A stretch of DNA of 64,000 nucleotides from Bacillus sp. MYb209 (GTDB taxonomy: Bacteria; Bacillota; Bacilli; Bacillales; Bacillaceae_G). Shown in pieces: positions 53,942 to 62,404 of this stretch. The DNA lies in assembly GCF_002975175.1 (NCBI RefSeq), contig NZ_PCNZ01000001.1, forward strand, positions 452,187 to 516,186, given 5' to 3'. Made by a program: the position numbers and the translations under genes. The notes beneath the pieces are model-generated. The model saw only the letters and a program-made list of their open reading frames with translations. It was not told the origin of the DNA and made no database searches. Every line of letters begins with the position of its first letter. Positions within the stretch are counted from its first letter, which is position 1.

Positions 53942-56900
53942 TTAGTTAGCGATTTGTTTTTTAATAACAGCAATCTCATTATCATTCAAATTGTATAAAG
54001 TGTAAACTTCCTTGTCTATTTCGCATTGTACAGCTTTAATTTGTTGTTGTGTTAAAATTATTTTTTCTTTTTTCTTTTCAAAAACAGGCTTAAAATCAAA
54101 GGCTTCTACTTCGGTTAACTTCACCTTTTTTTTATTTAATTCTCCTATAAATTCCTTGTAAGAAAGATTAAAGAATTTATCTAGCTTTTTCGAAGGTTTT
54201 TCTAGTCCTTTCATCTCTTTCAAATAATCTAAAAAGGAGTGTTGTTCGTTATACAAAGATGTATTCAACTCAAGTAATTGATTAGCTAAATTTTCAATCC
54301 TAAGCTTCTCAGCACTTTTAGGAGTTTTTACAGGAAAGTCATTAAGATACTGACGTTTAAATCGTAAGTATCCTCCTCTGATTGCAGCACCTGTTGCAAA
54401 CATATAATAAAAAAGGAGTTCTGAGTTCAATAATCCTAATAAATATTTTGAGTCAGAAGGAATAAAAAAGCCAGTCATATCTATATACCTACCTACTGTA
54501 TCAAGAGAAAAGCGTGGTATAGGTGCAATATCAGGAAAGATGATTTTTACTTTCTTATATTCTTCATAATAAGAACAAGCCCTTAACTCGTACCATTCAC
54601 CTTTACCTTTAATATCACTTCTATTAGATAGAGGTTCTTTATATTGATTAAGATGATTTAAGATACTAGGATAATTGCTTATATCTATTCCTTTTTCAAC
54701 TAAAATAATAAAGCGATCTTTGTCTGCAACTAGATATTGTCGAATATCTGTACCCATAGTGAAAGGGTGTATAATATCAGCAGCCTTAGGATCATCATTG
54801 ATGAGTTCCATTTTCTTTTCTTCATCAATAATATAAGCGGTGTTATAACCAGTCTTGATTCCACCGTAGATGTCCTTACCTAACCATTTAGATAGAGAAG
54901 TCCCTTGCTTTTTTATTTTTTCGAAGATGGAAGTACTCTCTGTATTGCCTATATACCAAAAACCGTCATCTAATTTATTCGACTTAATAGGAAAAGAGTT
55001 TTCTTCTAAGTACTCGTCCAAATTTGTAACATTTTTTTCTTTTACATCACATGCTTTAATATCATATGCTTTTTTGGGAGAAGCTTTTTTCATAGATAAG
55101 ATTAAAGGATAGGTTACAGCATCTTGGAATATAGGCAAATCTCCAAAGTCAATAAGTTTAAGTATTTGATAATTAAGCAAGAAGCCTCTTAAAGGCTTTC
55201 CATACCTAGCTTTCATAAACTTATTAGGAAAAATAAGTGACAAACGTCCTTCTTTTTCTTTAAGTAAGTTTAGACTTTTTTCTAGAAAGTAAGTATATAA
55301 ATCAGCACTACCACTAAAAACTGTATAATTCTTTTCTAAAAAAGGTTTGTAATGACCAATAAATTCATTACGTACATAAGGCGGGTTTCCAATAATGACA
55401 TCAAAACCTCCATTGTCCATAATGTCTTTAAAAGATTCTGACCAATCAAAAGGTTTTAGTGCGGGACTTGCATTGTCTATTAAACTGTTACCACATTGGA
55501 TGTTTTTATCGAGTGTAGTCAATTCATCTTTTGCACTGGCAGTTTTCAGCCACAGAGAAAGCTTTGTGATTTCTACCGATTCCTTGTTTAGATCTACTCC
55601 AAACAAATTATTTTTTAAGATGTGCTTATTTAGATCAAACAGAGTTAATTGTCCTACCCCCGTAATTGCCTCGTTTACAATCATGCCTTCCTTGTACAAA
55701 TAATCAAAAGCTTGGTTCAAAAAAGCACCAGAACCACAAGCTGGGTCTAAAACTTTAATATTTGAGAGTACATCTCTATACGCCAACCAAAAATTTAACC
55801 ATTTATTTTCAGCAGCAGTACGAACAGATTTTGCTGAACTTTTTAATTTTCTTTTTTCGATAGCATCTAGCTTTCTATTATATTCAGCCTCCCTTTCTTT
55901 CAATTTTGTGTTATACCATTCATCAATATCAATAAGTTCAGGTAAATTTTCTTCACCTAACTCTTTTCTTTTAGCTGATAGCCAACCTCCGATAGCATCT
56001 TCTACTATAAATCTAGTTATATACTCAGGAGTATAAAAGATACCATCTTTTTTACGTTTTCCATTCTTGCCAATCTTTTCACCACGTATCTCTTGTTTCA
56101 TTTCTTCTATATCAGATATAGACTGTTCAAAAATGTGCCCTAAAATGTTTACATCTAAATCACTGTTAAAATTATTGTTTGAAATTCGTGTGAACTCTAT
56201 AAAGATTGAATCTTGAATGTTAAGAGAGTCAAGAACTTCGTCATATTTAAATAGACCGCCATTGAATTTATTGATGTTGTTTCGTTGATTTCCTTTGTCT
56301 ATCGACAAAAAGAGATTCTTTAATTGTTCCCAAATTGGTGTATCAGTTACTACATAAGATAGTTTTGCAGCTTCAATTACACGTCTAAACGTATTTTCAG
56401 GGAGAAGCCCTGTGTCTTCACAAAAGCATACAAAGATAAATCTATCCATTAATTTTTGGGTCTTTTCAAATAAGACTAATTCATCTACAAGAGGATTATG
56501 AGTCTTTAAGTGTTCAAATACATTTAAACGCGTCTGTTTATATTCTTTATAAAACTTGTCGCTAATTTCTTCCTTTTCAGCGTCATTTGTATCATAAAAC
56601 TCATCTGTTTTAGAATCTTTTTCTGAATCGATAAGATGTTCTTTACAAAGTAAATAGTAAAAGCGTTTGAACTCTTCTACGTCTGTTAATTCAATTATGT
56701 CGAATCGTTCATACTCGGATTGTGTCGAACTTCTATAAAACCTAATTTCTTTAAAGTTAGAAACAATAACCCACTTACAATTCTTACCTTGTTTAGAAGC
56801 ATAAGAAAAAGCCTGTTCAACTGGTGTTTGCTGATTTTTCCTCCCACGTTGTTTACTGTCAAGATGTGTTTTTGCATCCTTTAATTCAATGATTACTTGT

Positions 56901-57256
56901 ACATCATGCTTATTACGTGTAAAGTAGCCTAAAACTCCGTCAGCTTTGCTACTATCTGTTGAAGATTTGCTTTCCTGTATTAAATTCCACTCATCATTTC
57001 CAATTTGATCTTGATATCCTAATACATTTCTAAAAAAGTCAATTAGAAAACTCCCTTGCAAGGATTCTTCTTTAGTCTTCTTAAATTCATTGTCTTCTAA
57101 ACTGTGTTTCCAATTAGTCAATATTTTTAGTTTTTCATCGAAGTTTGGAATCTGATCTAATTTAAAATTTCCCAATCGTTCATTTAACAGTTTTCGATTA
57201 AAAATTTGTTTATGTATCAATTGATATACCGCCCTTATAAAAGTAGTTATTTCCAT
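53942..57256 (-). CDS. Type IIG restriction-modification enzyme (fused endonuclease-methylase)
   Basis: About 1104 aa. The N-terminal PD-(D/E)XK-like nuclease has ADGVLGYF then VIIELKDAK near residue 123. A helical connector follows. The adenine methylase domain has AdoMet motif I VLDPACGSGAFL near 503 and catalytic GNPPYVRNE near 622. The C-terminal TaqI-like target-recognition part includes GGYLRFKRQYLNDFPV. It would cut unmodified foreign DNA and methylate self DNA as one polypeptide. Start uncertain: ATG 57256 (MEITTF) or 57280; neither has a strong site. It is the largest island cargo gene. Confidence 0.88.
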   Translation of the reverse strand: MEITTFIRAVYQLIHKQIFNRKLLNERLGNFKLDQIPNFDEKLKILTNWKHSLEDNEFKKTKEESLQGSFLIDFFRNVLGYQDQIGNDEWNLIQESKSSTDSSKADGVLGYFTRNKHDVQVIIELKDAKTHLDSKQRGRKNQQTPVEQAFSYASKQGKNCKWVIVSNFKEIRFYRSSTQSEYERFDIIELTDVEEFKRFYYLLCKEHLIDSEKDSKTDEFYDTNDAEKEEISDKFYKEYKQTRLNVFEHLKTHNPLVDELVLFEKTQKLMDRFIFVCFCEDTGLLPENTFRRVIEAAKLSYVVTDTPIWEQLKNLFLSIDKGNQRNNINKFNGGLFKYDEVLDSLNIQDSIFIEFTRISNNNFNSDLDVNILGHIFEQSISDIEEMKQEIRGEKIGKNGKRKKDGIFYTPEYITRFIVEDAIGGWLSAKRKELGEENLPELIDIDEWYNTKLKEREAEYNRKLDAIEKRKLKSSAKSVRTAAENKWLNFWLAYRDVLSNIKVLDPACGSGAFLNQAFDYLYKEGMIVNEAITGVGQLTLFDLNKHILKNNLFGVDLNKESVEITKLSLWLKTASAKDELTTLDKNIQCGNSLIDNASPALKPFDWSESFKDIMDNGGFDVIIGNPPYVRNEFIGHYKPFLEKNYTVFSGSADLYTYFLEKSLNLLKEKEGRLSLIFPNKFMKARYGKPLRGFLLNYQILKLIDFGDLPIFQDAVTYPLILSMKKASPKKAYDIKACDVKEKNVTNLDEYLEENSFPIKSNKLDDGFWYIGNTESTSIFEKIKKQGTSLSKWLGKDIYGGIKTGYNTAYIIDEEKKMELINDDPKAADIIHPFTMGTDIRQYLVADKDRFIILVEKGIDISNYPSILNHLNQYKEPLSNRSDIKGKGEWYELRACSYYEEYKKVKIIFPDIAPIPRFSLDTVGRYIDMTGFFIPSDSKYLLGLLNSELLFYYMFATGAAIRGGYLRFKRQYLNDFPVKTPKSAEKLRIENLANQLLELNTSLYNEQHSFLDYLKEMKGLEKPSKKLDKFFNLSYKEFIGELNKKKVKLTEVEAFDFKPVFEKKKEKIILTQQQIKAVQCEIDKEVYTLYNLNDNEIAVIKKQIAN

Positions 57257-57524
57257 ATTACCACAAACCAGCCATATCATAGGATAGATAAATCACTAAA
57301 GATACAAGGTGTTAGGTGTAGAAAAAAACTCCTATTATACTTATATCAATTTAAATTCAAGAATATAGACCTGCGATTCTCCTTTTTAATCGAACAAACT
57401 GTCAGATTAAAAACATATTTCATATATTAAATAAAAGCTTATATAAAATACTACATATTCTGACAAATCATCCCTTTAAAATATGTTATTATTACGTGTA
57501 AACTAAAACCATCGGAGGAGTATT

Positions 57525-58004
57525 ATGTTATTATTTTTCATTATTATTTGTTACTTAGGTTTAAATATTATTTCCTATCTATGCACTATTAAAGTTTTTC
57601 GAAAAGGTGAGATCTTAAAAGGGTTAATTTATTTATCATTAACAACAGCTTTATTTATTACTTTTATCTTCCTGTGCTATCTCATTGATTTTAAAGTTAA
57701 TTTTATAATTAAATTTCTCATTGCAACTCTGGCTGCCTCAAAAGTAATAACTTTATCTCTTAGATTGTTGTTAAACATATCAAGATTAAAACAAAACGAG
57801 AGTTATTTATCAAGATGGGTTATTTTCCTGCCCATTTTTATAGTAGTAGCCGCAATTTATTGGATAACCGATGATTATATTGGGATACCACAAAGCACGT
57901 ATATATATATAGAAGCTGTATCTTATCCACTATTCGTAGCAGGTATCGTCCAATACCTTCAGTTCCTGGAAAGAGATCAAAAATTCCCGTTCAAATATAA
58001 ATAA
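57525..58004 (+). CDS. Membrane protein of the island, 159 aa
   Basis: Not recognised. Four to five hydrophobic helices at about 1-20, 35-58, 62-85, 100-120 and 130-150, with short basic loops. ATG after CGGAGGAGT. It diverges from the type IIG gene, separated by about 270 bases, and is the last gene before attR. It could be an immunity, exclusion or unrelated passenger protein. Confidence 0.65.
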   Translation: MLLFFIIICYLGLNIISYLCTIKVFRKGEILKGLIYLSLTTALFITFIFLCYLIDFKVNFIIKFLIATLAASKVITLSLRLLLNISRLKQNESYLSRWVIFLPIFIVVAAIYWITDDYIGIPQSTYIYIEAVSYPLFVAGIVQYLQFLERDQKFPFKYK

Positions 58005-58347
58005 ATTACAATGTAGGAACTATAATAAAATACAATTAAAATGCAAAATCCTAATAAACTAATAAATACCCATCAAATAGAACTGGGAGGATAATTAAAA
58101 ATAAAGTCATTGATTACTCATTTAAACGTACGATAAATATTAAAAGACGTCAGACAGATGTAATTCCCTTTTATAATATGTGGTTTAAATATTGCCTAAA
58201 AAAACAAAATGCCCCTCGAAATTTTTTAACCACTTTACAGCAGAAAATAACCCTTTTATAATAAAGTTAATAAATAATTCATGTGAAGTGGTTTGTCGTT
58301 AGAAACGTAATAAAAACAATTGATATACATAAGCTTCCAACTTTTAA

Positions 58348-58394
58348 ACCTTGACAGGGTGGAGGTCGTGAGTTCGAACCTCTCCGGGGTCATA
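58348..58394 (+). repeat. attR, right end of the island
   Basis: 47-bp copy of the tRNA-Val 3' part, from the anticodon arm to ATA beyond the discriminator, with two substitutions relative to attL. It lacks the 5' half of the tRNA, so it is not a functional tRNA gene. Confidence 0.9.
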
Positions 58395-58397
58395 AAA

Positions 58398-58440
58398 AAA
58401 CACCATATCAACCTATTAGGTGATATGGTGTCTCTTTTTA
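58398..58440 (+). terminator. Original tRNA-Val terminator, displaced by the island
   Basis: ACACCATATCA / TGATATGGTGT 11-bp stem followed by CTCTTTTT, immediately after attR. Nothing on the plus strand precedes it except the tRNA remnant. Confidence 0.8.
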
Positions 58441-58482
58441 TCCAAGTTACTTCTTATAAAAACTAAAAATCTTGCCAGTTAA

Positions 58483-59085
58483 TCACTTCCCACCAAACAT
58501 CTTCTCCAAAGACTTCGCATTAGCAAATAATAATTCCTGCAGGTTGTCATCAGCAACGATTTTGTAGTCTCCATCTTTGTCTTTCTTTAAGTTCAATGTA
58601 ACTTCGCGAATTGCCATTGCTGCCTCTTTATCTGCTAAGTTTTTGATGATAGTTGATGTCATTGTTTTTTCTATTGTTTTTTCGGATTGCTCTTTGTCTT
58701 CACTAAAGGCACTAGCGAAGGCCATTGGCATAACTTCTCCCATTGCTTTTGTTACGGCAACAGATAGATCAACAGATGTAACTTTCACTTTAACTTCTGC
58801 TTTGTCATCCTTTTTTGATACTTCTTCTATTTTTTCAAATTTAAAGTTTTTCGTAATGGCGCTCAGCATGGCTTTTCCGTCAGCATCATCTGTTTTTTCA
58901 TTTAGTTTACTAAACTCTTTGTCACTTTCAACAAATGTACGAGCCTTTTCTAAGTCACCTTTTTGTATCGCTGTTAAAAATTCTTCTACAGAGTCTTTCG
59001 GATTTGCACATCCTGCTAAAACACCAACTGTTAATCCTACTACCATCATTAACAGCAATAATTTCTTTATCTTTTTCACGTTCAT
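58483..59085 (-). CDS. DUF4878/DUF5105-like lipoprotein
   Basis: 200-aa exported lipoprotein. The signal MKIKKLL-type ends VGVLAGC (Cys at about 26). The mature part begins NPKDSVEEFLTAIQKGDLEK, the opening helix of the NTF2-like DUF4878 group. The domain continues with alternating strands (KAEVKVKVTSVDLSV) and ends SLEKMFGGK. Function unknown. Single gene just outside the island. Confidence 0.75.
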   Translation of the reverse strand: MNVKKIKKLLLLMMVVGLTVGVLAGCANPKDSVEEFLTAIQKGDLEKARTFVESDKEFSKLNEKTDDADGKAMLSAITKNFKFEKIEEVSKKDDKAEVKVKVTSVDLSVAVTKAMGEVMPMAFASAFSEDKEQSEKTIEKTMTSTIIKNLADKEAAMAIREVTLNLKKDKDGDYKIVADDNLQELLFANAKSLEKMFGGK

Positions 59086-59193
59086 TCTCCTCTTATCTTT
59101 TCTAGTAAGTCATCACTATACAATAGTATGAAACTGACATTACAAACATTTTTTAGTATAGCATTTATATGATTTGTTTTCTATTCTTTCCCA

Positions 59194-59238
59194 AAAGACA
59201 AAGAGCCTTGTAGAAATACTACAAGGCTCTTTGTCTTT
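59194..59238. terminator. Strong 20-bp terminator palindrome
   Basis: AAAGACAAAGAGCCTTGTAG pairs perfectly with its complement after a five-base loop. It lies at the stop of the 59238 gene. Confidence 0.9.
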
Positions 59239-59783
59239 CAATCCGTATCCGTAGCACAAATTAACCACATTTTATGCTCCTTACTATCTAACACCATCCA
59301 AGTAGCATCCCATGCAATATCATAAAACCAATCTGTCCAAGGACGATAGCTTTCAAACACTCTAATATCTTCATATCGATCTTGGAACATGTATTGACAT
59401 ACATTAATCGCTAATTGCTTCGCGACAACCGGACGATCTTGAAATTCTACATATGCTCCGCCCCATAAAATTTGAGCGGCAATGCTATCATCAAGCATTA
59501 CTGCGTTACTTTCTTGAAAATGAAACTTATATTTTTCTGATGTATGTATTTTTAACTCTTCTATGTTATTAATTATATCTAAAGAGTTGAAGATTCTTCT
59601 GAAAAAGTGCTCGTGTCCATCTTCTCCATACGGTATTTCTTTGAAAAAATTTTCGTTATGTACTTTAAAACAGCTTATAACCGCTCCGCCATGTAAGTTG
59701 TGTTCCTTGAATGTATGTATTAGTTGCTCAATAGATGAGTCATTTGTTTCTACTTTTTCAAAAGTTCCTGCTTTCCACCTCAT
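59238..59783 (-). CDS. Uncharacterised protein, 181 aa
   Basis: Not recognised. Soluble, mixed alpha/beta, rich in aromatic residues near the C-terminus (RPWTDWFYDIAWDATWMVLD). No signal peptide. ATG 59783 is preferred; a GTG three codons upstream is possible because AGAGAGTAG precedes it. Single gene with terminators at both sides. Confidence 0.6.
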   Translation of the reverse strand: MRWKAGTFEKVETNDSSIEQLIHTFKEHNLHGGAVISCFKVHNENFFKEIPYGEDGHEHFFRRIFNSLDIINNIEELKIHTSEKYKFHFQESNAVMLDDSIAAQILWGGAYVEFQDRPVVAKQLAINVCQYMFQDRYEDIRVFESYRPWTDWFYDIAWDATWMVLDSKEHKMWLICATDTD

Positions 59784-59835
59784 GACGCCCACTACTCTCT
59801 ATTAAAAGTTTGTTTCTCCATTAAAGTATTAAAAT

Positions 59836-59867
59836 AAAAACCAGCAACTTTAAGATTGCCGGTTTAT
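59836..59867 (-). terminator. Terminator of the 59864-60133 gene
   Basis: AAACC-GCAA / TTGC-GGTTT stem at the gene end. Confidence 0.65.
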
Positions 59868-60133
59868 CTCTTATTCATATTTGAAAATACAATAACAATT
59901 ACTCCAAGTACATCATGCCCCGCTACCATCCATATACTCCGATCAAAAATCATAAGGGACAACCAAAGTGATATATTAATAGCAGCAAATAATAAATATA
60001 AAATAAAGTCCCTCTTTTGTAGCGCCTCTCTATTCATCAAAATGTAAATTGCACCGATAGGAGGCAGAATAAAGCAAAGGAAAAAGACAAATATTTTTCT
60101 TAATGACCATGGATATGAAGTTACTGTCTGCAT
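59864..60133 (-). CDS. Small membrane protein, 89 aa
   Basis: Three hydrophobic helices (about 13-33, 43-63, 68-85) with a basic loop NREALQKRD. The helix-1 segment FILPPIGAIYIL resembles the Pmp3/YqaE-like small membrane proteins but is longer. ATG after AAAAGGAGG. Possibly cotranscribed with the gene 18 bases upstream. Confidence 0.6.
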   Translation of the reverse strand: MQTVTSYPWSLRKIFVFFLCFILPPIGAIYILMNREALQKRDFILYLLFAAINISLWLSLMIFDRSIWMVAGHDVLGVIVIVFSNMNKR

Positions 60134-60151
60134 ATGAACCTCCTTTTCACT

Positions 60152-60511
60152 TTATAGTACTTTTAACATCGGCCTTACTACCCTATATTCTTCACTATAA
60201 GGTTCCTTTATGATTAACGGCGGGTGATTATCTTTTTCTTCTTCAATCATTGTGAATACTTCTGTTTTTTCTTGTAATATGTTGGATTCACTATCTTTAG
60301 TAGGCTGTTTGCTTGTTTCAATTTTCTTCGTCACTTCGCCAAGTTTTGGCCCGGATTTTTCTGCTTTGGCAGGTTCATTCGTAACGTAATATTCCTGGCC
60401 CTTCCATACTAATATAGGTGGTACTTGTTCTCGTTTGTTACATATTATATAAGTAATACTAGCTATAAGTAGTAGGCATATTGCTATAAAGAAGATAGCT
60501 TTTTTATTTAT
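60152..60511 (-). CDS. Small anchored protein, 119 aa, with ATA at the start position
   Basis: Open frame from 60511 to 60152. The expected start reads ATA, giving NKKAIFFIAICLLLIASI, a clean N-terminal membrane anchor, eight bases after GGAG. After it come a Val-Pro-rich strand (PPILVWKGQEYYV) and a long charged region. The only standard start in frame is GTG at 60334, which would lose the anchor and half the protein. ATG-to-ATA mutation or a rare ATA start are the two readings. No function recognised. Confidence 0.55.
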   Translation of the reverse strand: MNKKAIFFIAICLLLIASITYIICNKREQVPPILVWKGQEYYVTNEPAKAEKSGPKLGEVTKKIETSKQPTKDSESNILQEKTEVFTMIEEEKDNHPPLIIKEPYSEEYRVVRPMLKVL

Positions 60512-60608
60512 ATACTATTCTCCTTATCTATCATTTTATTGGATTATATAATAGGAAATATAGTCAGTAAATAGTTTTTATGGTGATTTTTAGTATTAAT
60601 TTCAAATA

Positions 60609-60642
60609 GAAAAACCTTACTGTAAAGTAAGGTTCCGTTTTT
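60609..60642 (-). terminator. Terminator of the 60648 gene
   Basis: GAACCTTAC / GTAAGGTT stem with T-run on the minus strand. Confidence 0.8.
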
Positions 60643-60647
60643 AAATT

Positions 60648-60830
60648 CTATAATGTTTTATTAATTAGAACGATCATTACGATAATCGCTATAAACATAA
60701 CAACTAAACAGCAGATCATTTTATAAAATCCTCGTTTCGTTAGCGTTCCGCCCTGAACGTCTTTACGAATGAATAGGAACACCGCTAAAAATAAAACAAG
60801 CCCCATGCCAAAAGCGTACATCATTTGCAT
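60648..60830 (-). CDS. Small two-helix membrane protein, 60 aa
   Basis: Two hydrophobic helices (about 3-21 and 38-57) joined by a basic loop IRKDVQGGTLTKRGF. ATG after GGAAGATTAACAT. It lies 28 bases downstream of the 60859 membrane gene and may be in its operon. Function unknown. Confidence 0.6.
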   Translation of the reverse strand: MQMMYAFGMGLVLFLAVFLFIRKDVQGGTLTKRGFYKMICCLVVMFIAIIVMIVLINKTL

Positions 60831-60858
60831 ATGTTAATCTTCCTTTCTCTCTTACATC

Positions 60859-61236
60859 TTAATATCTTTTAGATAAAACAACAAACGAGATAAAAACTGT
60901 ACTCATCGTAAGTGCCATTAATATGTTCAATAATTCAACCGCAGATAGTGTAATTACTTTTAAATTTAAGCCAATAGAGAAAAGAAGATAGTATGCTGTT
61001 AGCGCAAAAAAGCTGAAGAACATTCCTTTGTAACGAATGAGTTTCATTCGCTCATCTTTTTCTTTAAATTGCGGGTGTAAGTAACTTAGGCAAAAACACA
61101 TAATCATCATTGCAAGCACGGTATAAGTTGGAATTGGCGGCGCGGAATGCGTCATTATACCTGCTAATACCATAGTTCCACTCATAATTAAAAAGATAAT
61201 CCCCATAATTACAAAGTACTTTTGTGAATAATTCAT
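60859..61236 (-). CDS. Membrane protein paired with an XRE regulator, 125 aa
   Basis: Four hydrophobic helices with a cytosolic charged loop HPQFKEKDERMKLIRYK. Its ATG overlaps the regulator stop by four bases (ATGA), a pairing common in Bacillus as YvaO/YxxX-like regulator plus integral membrane protein sets. Function unknown. Confidence 0.65.
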   Translation of the reverse strand: MNYSQKYFVIMGIIFLIMSGTMVLAGIMTHSAPPIPTYTVLAMMIMCFCLSYLHPQFKEKDERMKLIRYKGMFFSFFALTAYYLLFSIGLNLKVITLSAVELLNILMALTMSTVFISFVVLSKRY

Positions 61237-61448
61237 CCTTTCTCCCCCTCTTTTTTTCCTTCATAAATAAATACATGTTCTATCGTTGTCTGAAATGCTT
61301 TTGCTATTTCAAATGCTAAAGGAAGTGATGGATCATATTTCCCCTTTTCAATTGAGATAATGGTTTGTCTAGAAACCCCAAGTTTCTCAGCCAATTTTTC
61401 TTGAGATAGTCCAAATTTTTTTCGGTATTCGACCATTTTATTTTCCAA
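61233..61448 (-). CDS. XRE-family transcriptional regulator, 71 aa
   Basis: A single HTH domain: KMVEYRKKFGLSQEKLAEKL then GVSRQTIISIEKGKYDPS, followed by a helix LAFEIAKAFQTTIEHVF. It belongs to the small YgzD/YozG-type repressors and probably controls its own operon with the membrane gene. ATG after GGAGGGAGAAATTTCC. Confidence 0.85.
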   Translation of the reverse strand: MENKMVEYRKKFGLSQEKLAEKLGVSRQTIISIEKGKYDPSLPLAFEIAKAFQTTIEHVFIYEGKKEGEKG

Positions 61449-61543
61449 GGAAATTTCTCCCTCCTTCCTTATACCGAGTATATATGTAAAGCAAACTTTA
61501 CGTCAAGGTTCCTTTACATTCATTTAGATTATTTTGCATTCTA

Positions 61544-61679
61544 TTTATCCCGCTATTTGCGGGCAGTACGAATGCAAGGAAGTTAGGCGGGCGATAACTG
61601 CCCGTAAATGCCCGATTGGTGAGGGCTAATAATCAGTGGGGGATGGACAACCCCCCACTGATTAAAGTTTCACTTTATA
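61544..61679 (+). repeat. Dispersed repeat, copy C (bcr-like)
   Basis: The longest of the three copies (136 bases), beginning TTTATCCCGCTATTTGCGGGCAGT and carrying a CAGTGGGGG / CCCCCACTG hairpin near the end. Copy A lacks an internal segment present here. Confidence 0.78.
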
Positions 61680-62031
61680 TAGAAGAAACTTTTTCAAATT
61701 CAGCACGTCTATTTTGAAATGAAACATGGAACAATGTATATAGCCGTTACTATATCTCCTCCCCGCTTTTGTGAAAATTTAATATCTCCATATTTGTTTT
61801 ATCCTTTTAAAATATTTTATTCTTCTCCTTATTGGGTGATGTGCGCTATTGTTTTTACGTTGTTTTTCGCCATATTTATAGAAACTAACGGTTTATGAAG
61901 CATTTTTTATGTATAGCCACTTTTTTTGTAGAAACCCTTCATTTTCCTTTCAATATTTAACACTATCGATATAAAGTTTATGGTAAATTCATAATTTTTT
62001 ATTTTTTATACTATATTCCGTTATATTGTTG

Positions 62032-62056
62032 TATAATATCAATGAAAGCGCTTATT
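62032..62056 (+). promoter_or_regulatory. odhA -10 box and cre-like site
   Basis: TATAAT (62032-62037) is followed five bases later by TGAAAGCGCTTATT (62043-62056), which fits the CcpA cre consensus TGWAANCGNTNWCA except at the end. Catabolite repression of odhAB is known in B. subtilis. The -35 is weak. Confidence 0.5.
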
Positions 62057-62404
62057 ATTTCAATATACATAATTCGAACTAAACTTTATCGAAACATTCT
62101 GATAGTTATACTTATATTTAAATTCAACAATTATAGTTATTAATGTAGGTATACCAAATATATCCACCCCATTTTTCTGTAAAATTACTTTATAACATGA
62201 AAGATTAACTTGGGTGATAAGTTATTGTGAATGTTTTTTTACAAAACAGATAAGTAATAGTGTTTGGTATTATGTAAATTATTGTAATAACATAAGAGTA
62301 AAGAAAACCATTTACATTAATTATTAGTTCATCAATTATTGAAAAAGAGCAAAATGCACCTTTTGTATAGGAAAAGGATTATATGCATTGGGAGGTTTAA
62401 ACAA

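Larger units (their letters stand above)
58005..58482. other. Island right end and junction
   Basis: About 340 gene-free, AT-rich bases precede attR. GTGAAGTGGTTTGTCGTTAG (58283-58302) is an inverted near-copy of 46666-46687 at the left end. attR and the displaced tRNA terminator follow. Confidence 0.65.
61449..62404. other. Regulator-odhA intergenic region
   Basis: 956 bases. They hold the promoter side of the XRE operon, dispersed repeat copy C (61544-61679), and from about 61690 a very AT-rich stretch leading to odhA with a TATAAT box and cre-like site near 62032-62056. No protein-coding frame is convincing. Confidence 0.65.

Noticed and set aside
58348-58394. Second tRNA-Val gene
   Set aside because: Only the 3' part is present; acceptor 5' strand and D-arm are missing, so it is an attachment-site copy.
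46529-58394. Complete prophage
   Set aside because: No terminase, portal, capsid, tail or lysis genes are visible in the 11.8 kb.
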